From Aeromicrobium erythreum (GTDB taxonomy: Bacteria; Actinomycetota; Actinomycetes; Propionibacteriales; Nocardioidaceae), in contig NZ_CP011502.1 of the NCBI RefSeq assembly GCF_001509405.1, forward strand, positions 62,001 through 126,000: 64,000 nt of DNA, written 5' to 3'. Below the pieces are notes generated by a model. That model was not told the origin of the DNA and did no database searches. It saw only the letters and a program-made list of their open reading frames with translations. The translations under genes were made by a program, and so were the position numbers. Positions 7,836 through 15,106 of the stretch are shown in pieces (position 1 is the stretch's first letter; each line of letters begins with the position of its first letter).

Positions 7836-9770
7836 ATGATCCGCACCGTCCTGGTGGCGAACCGGGGGGAGATCGCGCGGCGGGTGTTCCGCACCTGCCG
7901 CGACCTCGGCATCCGCACCGTCGCCGTGCACTCCGACGCCGACGCCTCCGCACCGTTCGTGGCCGAGGCCGACGTCGCCGTCCGGCTCGAGGGGAACGCG
8001 CCCGGCGAGACCTATCTGCGCGCCGACCTCGTCGTCGACGCGGCCCGCCGCGCCGGCGCCGACGCCGTCCACCCCGGCTACGGCTTCCTGTCGGAGAACG
8101 CCGGATTCGCGCGCGCCGTCGCCGACGCCGGTCTCACGTGGATCGGCCCGACGCCCGAGTCGATCGACGCGATGGGCAGCAAGATCCGCGCCAAGGAGCT
8201 CATGGCCGACGCGGGCGTGCCGATCCTCAGCGTCGATCCCGCGACCGCACGCCCCGAGGACTTCCCGCTGCTCGTGAAGGCGTCGGCCGGCGGCGGCGGG
8301 CGCGGCATGCGCGTCGTCGAGCGCGCGGAGGACCTCGAGGGCGAGCTGACTGCGGCCGCCGCGGAGGCGGCGTCGGCGTTCGGCGACGACACCGTGTTCG
8401 TCGAGCCCTACCTGCCGACCGCCCGCCACGTCGAGGTGCAGGTGCTGGCCGACACCCACGGCACCACCTGGATCCTCGGCGACCGCGACTGCTCCCTCCA
8501 GCGACGTCACCAGAAGGTCGTCGAGGAGGCCCCCGCGCCGAACCTGAGCGACCCCGTGCGCCGCACCCTGCACGACGCGGCGCGAAACGCCGCCGAGGCG
8601 GTCGGGTACGTCGGTGCCGGCACGGTCGAGTTCCTCGTGGCCGACGGCCACGCCGACGACGGCCGCGTCTACTTCCTGGAGATGAACACCCGCCTGCAGG
8701 TGGAGCACCCCGTGACCGAGGAGGTGTTCGGCGTCGACCTCGTCGCGCTGCAGCTCTCCGTCGCGGAGGGCCACCCGCTGCCCGCCGAGCGGCCTGCCGG
8801 GCCCAGCGGCCACGCCGTCGAGGTACGCCTCTACGCCGAGGACCCGGCCGACGACTACGCGCCGCAGACCGGCACCCTGCGCACCTTCGAGGTGCCCGAA
8901 GGCCCGGGCCTGCGCACCGACTCCGCCGTGGAGTCCGGCTCGGTCGTCACCCACTTCTACGATGCGATGATCGCCAAGGTCGTGGCGCACGGCGCCGACC
9001 GCGCCCAGGCGGTGCGCCGGCTCGACGACGCCCTGCGTCGCACGCGCGTGCACGGCCTGACGACGAACCTCGGGCTGCTGCGCGGGGCCCTCGCCGACGA
9101 GGAGTTCGCCGCCGGGCGCGTGCACACCGCGCTGCTCGGGGAGCGGATCGAGGCCTGGACCCGTCCGCTGCTCGACGACGACGCCGTCCGACGCTCGGCC
9201 CTCGCGGCGGCGCTCGCGCAGGCACGGTCGGCGTCCACGTCGTCGCCGGTCCTCTCCCGCATCCCGACCGCGTTCCGCAACGTGCCCAGCCAGCCGCGCA
9301 CCCGTCGGCTGCGTCTCGGCGACGACGAGCTCGTCGTCGAGTACCGGGCCGAGGGCGGCAGGCTGGTCAGCGACCTCGCCGACGTCGTCTCCGTCGAGCC
9401 CGAGCGGGTGGTGCTCGCCGTCGACGGGGTCACGGAGGCCTACCGCGTCGCGGTCGGCGAGGAGACGGTCGACGTCGACGGCCCCGCCGGGTCGCTGTCG
9501 TTCGACGTCGTCCCCACGTTCGTCGACCCCGCCGACGTGTTGGCGGAGGGCTCGCTCCTCGCGCCGATGCCGGCGAGCGTCGTGAAGGTCGGCGTGGAGG
9601 CCGGTCAGCAGGTCGAGAAGGGCGACGTGGTCGTCGTCCTGGAGGCCATGAAGATGCAGCACACCATCACCGCGCCGACCGACGGCGTGGTCGCGGAGCT
9701 CGCCGTGACGGCGGGCCAGCAGGTCGAGTCCGGGGCCGTCCTGGCCGTCATCGAAGGGGATCCAGCATGA
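7836..9770 (+). CDS. Acyl-CoA carboxylase biotin carboxylase/BCCP (alpha) subunit, AtuF/MccA-like
   Basis: A 644-residue biotin-dependent subunit: N-terminal biotin carboxylase domain (MIRTVLVANRGEIARRVFRTC), ATP-grasp region with the Gly-rich loop KASAGGGGRGMRVV and MNTRLQVEHPVTE (about residues 115-330), carboxylase C-terminal domain to about 445, a linker with the BT-type region, and a C-terminal biotinyl domain with EAMKMQH, the biotin Lys being about K606. It carboxylates biotin for the carboxyltransferase at 5939. ATG 7836 has a clear Shine-Dalgarno (AAAGGA, 8 bp away). The stop overlaps the next start (ATGA). Confidence 0.92.
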   Translation: MIRTVLVANRGEIARRVFRTCRDLGIRTVAVHSDADASAPFVAEADVAVRLEGNAPGETYLRADLVVDAARRAGADAVHPGYGFLSENAGFARAVADAGLTWIGPTPESIDAMGSKIRAKELMADAGVPILSVDPATARPEDFPLLVKASAGGGGRGMRVVERAEDLEGELTAAAAEAASAFGDDTVFVEPYLPTARHVEVQVLADTHGTTWILGDRDCSLQRRHQKVVEEAPAPNLSDPVRRTLHDAARNAAEAVGYVGAGTVEFLVADGHADDGRVYFLEMNTRLQVEHPVTEEVFGVDLVALQLSVAEGHPLPAERPAGPSGHAVEVRLYAEDPADDYAPQTGTLRTFEVPEGPGLRTDSAVESGSVVTHFYDAMIAKVVAHGADRAQAVRRLDDALRRTRVHGLTTNLGLLRGALADEEFAAGRVHTALLGERIEAWTRPLLDDDAVRRSALAAALAQARSASTSSPVLSRIPTAFRNVPSQPRTRRLRLGDDELVVEYRAEGGRLVSDLADVVSVEPERVVLAVDGVTEAYRVAVGEETVDVDGPAGSLSFDVVPTFVDPADVLAEGSLLAPMPASVVKVGVEAGQQVEKGDVVVVLEAMKMQHTITAPTDGVVAELAVTAGQQVESGAVLAVIEGDPA

Positions 9771-10930
9771 GCCAGTTCACCGAGTCCGAGGAGCGGCGCG
9801 AGCTCCGCAAGGCCGTCGCGTCGCTCGGCGCGAAGTACGGGGAGAAGTACTTCCACGAGGCCGCCGCCGAGGGCCGCAAGACCACCGAGCTGTGGGCGGA
9901 GGCGGGACGTCTGGGCTACCTCGGCGTGTCGATCCCCGAGGAGTTTGGGGGCGGGGGCGGCGACATCGGCGACCTCGCGGCGGTGTGCGAGGAGCTGGCG
10001 ACGGCGGGCTGCCCGCTGCTGCTCATGGTGGTGAGCCCGGCGATCGTCGGCACCACCATCGCGCAGTACGGCACGCAGGAGCAGAAGGAGCGCTGGCTGC
10101 CCGGCCTGGCCGACGGCACTGCCACGTACGCCTTCTCCATCACCGAGCCCGACGCCGGCTCCAACTCCCACAACATCGTCACGCACGCCGAGAAGGCCGA
10201 GGACGGCAGCTGGGTGCTGAACGGCACCAAGACGTACATCTCCGGCGTCGACGAGGCGAGTCACCTGCTCGTCGTCGCCCGGTACTCCGACGCCCGGACC
10301 GGCAAGCTGAAGCCGGCGCTGTTCATGGTGCCGACCGACGCCGACGGATTCACGAAGCAGCAGATCGAGATGGGCGTCGTGAGCCCGGAGAAGCAGTTCA
10401 CGCTGTTCTTCGACGACGTGCGCGTGGCCGCCGACGCACTCGTCGGCCAGGAGGACGCCGGCCTCGAGCAGCTGTTCGCGGGCCTCAACCCCGAGCGCAT
10501 CATGGCCGCCTCGATGGCCACCGGAACGGCTCGCTGGGCGATCCGCAAGGCCGTCGCCTACGCCAAGGAGCGCGAGGTGTGGGGCAAGCCGATCGGCGCG
10601 CACCAGGCCATCAGCCACCCCCTCGCCCGGCTGCACATCGACGTCGAGATGGCCCGCCTGCTCACCCAGAAGGCCGCCGCGCTCTACGCCGCCGGCGACC
10701 TCATGGGCGCCGGCGAGGCCGCCAACATGGCCAAGGTCGCGGCCGGCGAGGCGGCGGCGAAGGCCGTCGACCAGGCCATCCAGACGCACGGCGGCAACGG
10801 CCTGGCGCTGGAGTACGGTCTCGTCCAGGCCGTCGCCTCCTCCCGGCTCAGCAACATCGCGCCGGTGTCGAAGGAGATGGCACTCAACTTCGTCGCCCAG
10901 TTCTCGCTGGGGCTGCCGAAGTCCTACTGA
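9767..10930 (+). CDS. Acyl-CoA dehydrogenase family protein (second in operon)
   Basis: A 387-residue acyl-CoA dehydrogenase: N-terminal helical domain (ESEERRELRKAVASLGAKYG), LGVSIPEEFGGGGGD, the beta domain with AFSITEPDAGSNSHNIVT and VLNGTKTYISGVDEASHLLVVAR, and YAKEREVWGKPIGAHQAISHPLAR. As in the 4747 protein, there is no YEG Glu near the C-terminus (SSRLSNIAPVSKEMALN), while LNPERIMAASMATG supplies a Glu where isovaleryl-type enzymes have their base. It shares only the general fold with the first dehydrogenase, so it probably serves another step or chain length. ATGA overlap with the biotin subunit. Confidence 0.9.
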   Translation: MSQFTESEERRELRKAVASLGAKYGEKYFHEAAAEGRKTTELWAEAGRLGYLGVSIPEEFGGGGGDIGDLAAVCEELATAGCPLLLMVVSPAIVGTTIAQYGTQEQKERWLPGLADGTATYAFSITEPDAGSNSHNIVTHAEKAEDGSWVLNGTKTYISGVDEASHLLVVARYSDARTGKLKPALFMVPTDADGFTKQQIEMGVVSPEKQFTLFFDDVRVAADALVGQEDAGLEQLFAGLNPERIMAASMATGTARWAIRKAVAYAKEREVWGKPIGAHQAISHPLARLHIDVEMARLLTQKAAALYAAGDLMGAGEAANMAKVAAGEAAAKAVDQAIQTHGGNGLALEYGLVQAVASSRLSNIAPVSKEMALNFVAQFSLGLPKSY

Positions 10931-10933
10931 GCG

Positions 10934-11040
10934 GAGATTCCCAGGTCCACCTGGGAATCTCCCAGCGAGGCACGATTTTCTGACGTTTGCACGGAAAGCA
11001 CTCCGTGCTTCGCTGGGATTCCCAGGTCGACCTGGGAATC
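10934..11040. repeat. Nested palindromic element family B
   Basis: Two near-identical perfect palindromes flank a third structure. Left: 13-bp arms GAGATTCCCAGGT/ACCTGGGAATCTC at 10934-10961. Right: 24-bp palindrome based on GATTCCCAGGTCGACC at 11017-11040. Between them TCCCAGCGA...TCGCTGGGA pairs across the gap, and GCACGGA/TCCGTGC (10989-11008) forms an inner hairpin. The whole 107-bp unit sits between the second dehydrogenase and the hydratase, inside the operon. It could attenuate transcription or stabilise the upstream RNA. No gene lies in it. Confidence 0.8.
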
Positions 11041-11071
11041 TCTGGCGCCCACGAGAGCTGAGGAGCTGGTC

Positions 11072-11818
11072 ATGGCAGAGCTGGTGCACCTGGACGTCGC
11101 CGACGGGGTCGCGACGGTGACGCTCGACAGCGAGCACAACCGGAACGCGTTGAGTCGTCAGCTGGTGACGGAGCTGGCCGACCGGCTCGCGCAGGCGGAC
11201 GCCGACGCGGACGTGCGGGCGGTGCTGGTGCGGTCGGCGCACCGGGTGTTCTGCTCCGGCGCCGACCTGTCCGAGGCGGCGAGCGGCGGGATGGAGGAGG
11301 GCGCGCGGGCGATCGTGGCGCTCCAGCGCCAGATCGCGACCGCCGGCACGCCCGTGGTGGTCGAGCTCGCGGGGCCCGTGCGGGCGGGCGGGCTCGGCAT
11401 CGTCGGGGCCGCCGACGTCGTGGTCGCGGCCGAGTCGGTCACGTTCGCGCTCTCGGAGGTGCGGCTCGCCCTGGCGCCGGCGGTCATCTCCCTCACGCTG
11501 CTCGAACGCTTCACCGACCGTGCCGCGGCCGAGCTGTTCCTCACCGGCCGTCAGTTCGACGCGCGCGAGGCGCAGGCCGCTGGCCTCGTCACCCGCGCCG
11601 TGCCCGACGCCGACCTCGCCGCCGCGGTCGCCGCCGTGCTCGCAGACCTCGTGCAGGGCTACCCGCAGGGCCTGCGGGAGACGAAGCGACTGCTCAACCA
11701 CGACCTTGTCGCCCGGATCGACGCGCTCGGCGACGACGTCGCCGCCCAGTCGGCCCGCCTGTTCGGCAGCGACGAGGCACGCGAGGCGATGACGGCGTTC
11801 CTGCAGCGCAAGCGCTGA
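11072..11818 (+). CDS. Enoyl-CoA hydratase/isomerase family protein (AtuE/LiuC-like)
   Basis: A 248-residue crotonase-fold protein: the first oxyanion-hole loop is in SAHRVFCSGADLSEAASG and the second in ELAGPVRAGGLGIVGAADVVVAAE, with the usual C-terminal trimerisation helices. The Glu of classical hydratases appears shifted (ALSEVRLALAPAVIS), as is common in isohexenylglutaconyl- and methylglutaconyl-type hydratases. It completes dehydrogenation, carboxylation and hydration in the operon, although 141 bp of palindromic DNA separate it from the previous gene. ATG 11072 follows GAGGAGCTGGTC. Confidence 0.88.
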   Translation: MAELVHLDVADGVATVTLDSEHNRNALSRQLVTELADRLAQADADADVRAVLVRSAHRVFCSGADLSEAASGGMEEGARAIVALQRQIATAGTPVVVELAGPVRAGGLGIVGAADVVVAAESVTFALSEVRLALAPAVISLTLLERFTDRAAAELFLTGRQFDAREAQAAGLVTRAVPDADLAAAVAAVLADLVQGYPQGLRETKRLLNHDLVARIDALGDDVAAQSARLFGSDEAREAMTAFLQRKR

Positions 11819-11835
11819 CCGACAGGGCCGGTCAG
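11815..11835. terminator. Compact hairpin spanning both convergent stop codons
   Basis: CTGACCG (11815-11821) pairs with CGGTCAG (11829-11835) across a 7-nt loop. The stem contains the stop codon of the hydratase (11816-11818) and that of the opposing gene (11832-11834). There is no U-tract, as is usual in high-GC actinomycetes. A bidirectional terminator is inferred from position. Confidence 0.4.
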
Positions 11836-12662
11836 TCGTAGGCGATCGGCATCCGGTCGACCCGGCAGTGCGCCCGGGGCGACTCGACGACCACGTAGCC
11901 GCCACCCGACCCCTCGAACCGTCGCAGCGAGAAGCCCGCGTCGTCGACGAGCGGCACGTCGACCTTCGTGATCTCGCTGGGCTGCACCTCCAGGAGCTGC
12001 GCAGGTCCGCCGGCCTCGAGCCGGACGTACTTCGCCGTCGAGTCGCCGTCGGACAGGCCGATCGCGGCGGTGACGCGGTCGCACTGGCCCTCGGAGCGCC
12101 ACCCCACGAACCCGTGGCTGCCGGCGTTCCCGTCGCTGCTGTACAGCCCGAGCGTCTCCCGCGGCGGCGTGCCGCCGTTGACGGTCCCGACCCAGCCGCG
12201 CTGGACGCCGCCGGAGGAGTAGTACGACTCGTCGTAGAGGTCGAGCCACGTCCAGCCCGTCACGGTGCGGGCCGGGCTGACGCCGCGCTGCGTGGAGCCG
12301 GCGGCCGGGGCGACGACGCGGTACTGCTGCGTGCCGGTGCGGCTGACGGTGACGCGGGAGGCGAAGGTCCGGGTCTTCGTGGTGCGCGGCGTGGCGATGG
12401 TCCTCCACGCGCCCGTGCCGACACGGCGCTGGACGGCGAGCTTCTTGCCGGCCGCCTTCGCGCCGCTGACCTTGCCGCTGAGCGTGAGCTTCTGGCCGAC
12501 GTCGCGCTGGGCGTGGCTCGCGGTGAGCGTGACGCCGTAGGTCGCGGCCTCGGCGGGCGCGGCGAGGGCGACGCTGCCGGCGACGAGGGCGAGTGCTGCG
12601 AGGACGGTCCGGTTCGTGGGACGACGGTGCGCTGATCGACGCTGCTCGGGTCGACGGATCAT
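11832..12662 (-). CDS. Secreted protein with Ig-like and NPCBM-like carbohydrate-binding regions
   Basis: A 276-residue exported protein. A twin-charged N-terminus and hydrophobic stretch (TVLAALALVAGSVALAAPAEAA) give a Sec signal with cleavage near residue 38. Residues 40-125 resemble a bacterial Ig-like domain with the LTLSGKVSGAKAAGKKLAVQRR pattern. Residues 130-276 resemble the NPCBM/NEW2 fold (WLDLYDES, LGLYSSDGNAGSHGF, DRVTAAIGLSDG, VVESPRAHCRV). Function is unknown; binding cell-surface glycans is inference. The start is the ATG at 12662, because the upstream frame would add unlikely sequence. Confidence 0.75.
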   Translation of the reverse strand: MIRRPEQRRSAHRRPTNRTVLAALALVAGSVALAAPAEAATYGVTLTASHAQRDVGQKLTLSGKVSGAKAAGKKLAVQRRVGTGAWRTIATPRTTKTRTFASRVTVSRTGTQQYRVVAPAAGSTQRGVSPARTVTGWTWLDLYDESYYSSGGVQRGWVGTVNGGTPPRETLGLYSSDGNAGSHGFVGWRSEGQCDRVTAAIGLSDGDSTAKYVRLEAGGPAQLLEVQPSEITKVDVPLVDDAGFSLRRFEGSGGGYVVVESPRAHCRVDRMPIAYD

Positions 12663-12837
12663 GGGGGCCTCCAGGGGGTGCCCTCGCAGGCTAGACCCGC
12701 ACCGAGCTTGGCGAGCCGACTTCTGGGAAACCGCCTCGCTTTGGGGCCGTTCGACCCGGCGACGGAAGAGGAAGAAGACGCGAAGAGTCGTCTCGCAGGC
12801 CTCGGCAGACCGTCGGCTCGGTCGTAGCGTCGAGAGC

Positions 12838-13461
12838 ATGAAGACTCTGCCTCTCGTCGTCGCCGGGGCGCTGCTCCTGCTGACGGCCGGTTGCTCCTCG
12901 CACGACGCCTCCGACCCGTCCGTCGGGTCCGGGCGCCCCTCCCCGACCTCCACCGCCCCGTCCTCCACGACCGCGCCATCCACCACGGGGTCGTCCGCGT
13001 CCGCGACGCCGACCCCGACCTCCTCGCCGTCCACGTCGTCGGCCCCGACGTGCACCACCGCGGACCTGCGCGTGACGGTGCGCCCCGACCCGAACGGCGC
13101 CGCCGCCGGCAGCACGTTCGACGACGTGCTGCTGCGCAACACCGGCGGCACGACCTGCCTGATGACCGGATGGCCCGGGGTCTCCTTCGTCACGGGCTCG
13201 CAGGGTCGTCAGGTGGGTGCGCCCGCCGCGCGTCAGGGCACGCCGGCCGTCGTGTCCCTCGCGCCCGGCGCGAGCGCGGAGGCCCTGCTGCAGGTGGCCG
13301 AGGCCGGGAACTTCGCTCCGTGTACGACGACGCCGGTGCGCGGCCTGCGCGTCTACCCGCCCAACCAGCGCGACGCCGTCTTCGTGCCGCTGCCGACGAA
13401 GGCCTGCGCGCAGACGTCGGCGCAGCAGCTCACCGTCCGGCCCGTGGTGCTGCGGGGCTGA
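12838..13461 (+). CDS. DUF4232 domain lipoprotein
   Basis: A 207-residue lipoprotein: signal peptide with lipobox LTAGC (Cys about 19), a 50-residue Ser/Thr/Pro spacer, then the DUF4232 domain (CTTADLRVTVRPDPNGAAAGSTFDDVLLRNTGGTTCLMTGWPGVSFV ... CAQ) with its four conserved cysteines. The domain is common in actinomycete exported proteins and its function is unknown. It diverges from the secreted protein at 12662, with a 175-bp intergenic region that should hold both promoters, and is convergent with the TetR gene six bases downstream. Confidence 0.88.
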   Translation: MKTLPLVVAGALLLLTAGCSSHDASDPSVGSGRPSPTSTAPSSTTAPSTTGSSASATPTPTSSPSTSSAPTCTTADLRVTVRPDPNGAAAGSTFDDVLLRNTGGTTCLMTGWPGVSFVTGSQGRQVGAPAARQGTPAVVSLAPGASAEALLQVAEAGNFAPCTTTPVRGLRVYPPNQRDAVFVPLPTKACAQTSAQQLTVRPVVLRG

Positions 13462-13467
13462 CGGCGC

Positions 13468-14118
13468 TCACACGCCGCGCAGCAGCGTGTCGAGGCCGCC
13501 CGAGACGAACTGCACGAGCCAGTCGTGGCGCGTCGCGAGGTCGGGCGCGGCGGGCGCGCCCTCGGTGAGGTACTCGAACCGGCCGGGACCGGCGAACAGC
13601 TGCAGGCTCGAGGTGACCAGCAGCAGGTAGGCGTCGAGCACGGCCTCCGGTCGGGCGTCGGGGTAGAGGTCCTGGAGCCGACCGACGAACGTCGCCGCGA
13701 TCGCGTTGTACTCCTCGGCCACGAGAACCTGCTCGGGCAGGGCCGAGACCGACAGCTGCGCCACGAACCGGAAGTAGTCCGCCCATCCGGGCCGGCCTGC
13801 CTGCTCGAGCATGGGCTCGGTGAACGCCCGGACCACGTCGTCCAGCGACGTCGCCCCCGCCAGCCGGACCCGACGCGCGGCGTTCAGCGGCTCCACCCGG
13901 CGCAGCAGCACCGCGCGGAACAGCTCGCGCTTGCCCCCGAAGACCTCGCTGACCGTGGCGGTGCGGACACCGGCGTCGCGGGTGATCTCGCGGACCCCGA
14001 CCCCCGCGTACCCGGAGCGCGCGAACGACCGCTCGGCGACGTCGAGCAGGACCTCGCGCAGCTCCTCCCGCGGTCGGCGACGCGGGGCCGGCGAGGCGTC
14101 GGTCGACGTGCGGCTCAT
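13468..14118 (-). CDS. TetR/AcrR family transcriptional regulator
   Basis: A 216-residue regulator: basic N-terminal tail, TetR helix-turn-helix at about residues 20-65 (EVLLDVAERSFARSGYAGVGVREI, VRTATVSEVFGGKRELFRAVL), then a helical effector domain. It is the second gene of a two-gene unit with the FAH-family hydrolase (ATGA overlap at 14115-14118). The perfect palindrome at 15040-15055 just upstream of that unit is its likely operator, so it would control both the hydrolase operon and the divergent esterase at 15107. Confidence 0.88.
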   Translation of the reverse strand: MSRTSTDASPAPRRRPREELREVLLDVAERSFARSGYAGVGVREITRDAGVRTATVSEVFGGKRELFRAVLLRRVEPLNAARRVRLAGATSLDDVVRAFTEPMLEQAGRPGWADYFRFVAQLSVSALPEQVLVAEEYNAIAATFVGRLQDLYPDARPEAVLDAYLLLVTSSLQLFAGPGRFEYLTEGAPAAPDLATRHDWLVQFVSGGLDTLLRGV

Positions 14119-15035
14119 GCCGGGAGCACGCGGTGCTCGACGCGGCCCACCCCGTCGAGGACGAGCTCGAGCTCGTCGCCCGGGCCGATCCAGCGACCCG
14201 TCTCCATGCCGCTGCCACCCGGGAGCGTGCCGGTGGCGAACAGCTCGCCCGGCAGCAGCCGCTCGCTGCGCGACGCGTGCGCGAGCACCTCGCCGAGGCT
14301 CCAGCGCATCCCGGCCGTCGAGACCTCCGCGACCACCTCGCCGTTGACGACGACCCGTCCCTGCAGCGCGTCGACATGGGGCAGGACCGCCTCGGCGGTC
14401 ACGAGCACCTCCGACATCGAGCTGGCGAAGTGCTTGGACTTCTGGGGCCCGAACCCGCTGGCCATCTCTCGACGCTGGACGTCGCGCGCGCTCAGGTCGT
14501 TGACCAGCACGAAGCCGCCGATCGCGGCGGTCGCCTCCTCCGGCGTCGCGTCGAGCAGCGGCCGGGCGAGCACGAACCCCAGCTCGAGCTCGTAGTCGAG
14601 CGCGCTCGAGTACGACGGCGGCCTGATCTCGGTGCCGCTGGGCACGAAGGTCAGGTGGTTGCCGAGGTAGTAGATCGGCTGCTCCTGCAGCAGCCGGTGG
14701 GGGCGGAAAGCCGGGAACGGACGGCGGGTCAGGAGCTCCACGGCGCGGGCGGCGCGGTACTGCGCGGGGTGGAAGCGCCTCACGAGCCCGCGCGACGCGT
14801 CGATGGTGTGCTGCTCGAAGAGCATGTAGTCGCGGAAGGAGAGCGGCTGGAACGGCAGCAGCGTGCCAGGGTCGTCCGGTGCTGCGTCCTCCGGCGCTGG
14901 GTCGTCCCACGCGCGCCCGAGGACGTCCCAGGGCGTGAGGCTGGCGTCGGCCGGCTCCCACGCGCCGTCGGTGCGTCGTTGCGTGCGCACCTGTCCATCG
15001 ACGCGGATCCGTCGGACCTGCACGGTCGCCACCAC
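14115..15035 (-). CDS. Fumarylacetoacetate hydrolase family protein
   Basis: About 306 residues. The C-terminal FAH domain has the metal-binding Glu/Asp set in SALDYELELGFVLARP and the downstream VLVNDLSARDVQRREM and GPQKSKHFASS motifs. Family members hydrolyse or decarboxylate acylpyruvate-type compounds using Mg or Mn. The substrate cannot be read from the sequence. Several GTG codons are possible starts (15047, 15035, 15032, 15023). I use 15035, because 15047 would place coding sequence inside the operator palindrome at 15040-15055. It is co-transcribed with the TetR gene at 13468. Confidence 0.82.
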   Translation of the reverse strand: MVATVQVRRIRVDGQVRTQRRTDGAWEPADASLTPWDVLGRAWDDPAPEDAAPDDPGTLLPFQPLSFRDYMLFEQHTIDASRGLVRRFHPAQYRAARAVELLTRRPFPAFRPHRLLQEQPIYYLGNHLTFVPSGTEIRPPSYSSALDYELELGFVLARPLLDATPEEATAAIGGFVLVNDLSARDVQRREMASGFGPQKSKHFASSMSEVLVTAEAVLPHVDALQGRVVVNGEVVAEVSTAGMRWSLGEVLAHASRSERLLPGELFATGTLPGGSGMETGRWIGPGDELELVLDGVGRVEHRVLPA

Positions 15036-15039
15036 CTTC

Positions 15040-15055
15040 CGGAACACCTGTTCCG
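15040..15055. promoter_or_regulatory. Palindromic operator in a divergent intergenic region
   Basis: CGGAACACCTGTTCCG has 7-bp perfect arms (CGGAACA/TGTTCCG) with two central bases, flanked by CCTTC and GAAGG that extend the symmetry. It lies just before the FAH-TetR unit and 51 bp before the alpha/beta hydrolase start at 15107. That is the expected place for the operator of the TetR regulator encoded in the left unit. Confidence 0.65.
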
Positions 15056-15106
15056 CAGAAGGTACCTCAGCGGCTACAGTGCCGACCAGTCGTCACAGGA
15101 GCAGCC

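Noticed and set aside
7525..7839. A possible small gene in the gap between the carboxylase subunits.
   Set aside because: The frame is made of the family A repeats themselves (RRIETT, SGLDTSRPARW words appear in each copy), has no ribosome site and no homology-like features.
5738..7918. A long minus-strand frame opposite the acyl-CoA carboxylase beta gene.
   Set aside because: It has no recognisable domain and low-complexity Arg/Ala/Gly composition, while the plus-strand carboxyltransferase is unmistakable. It is mirrored antisense coding bias.
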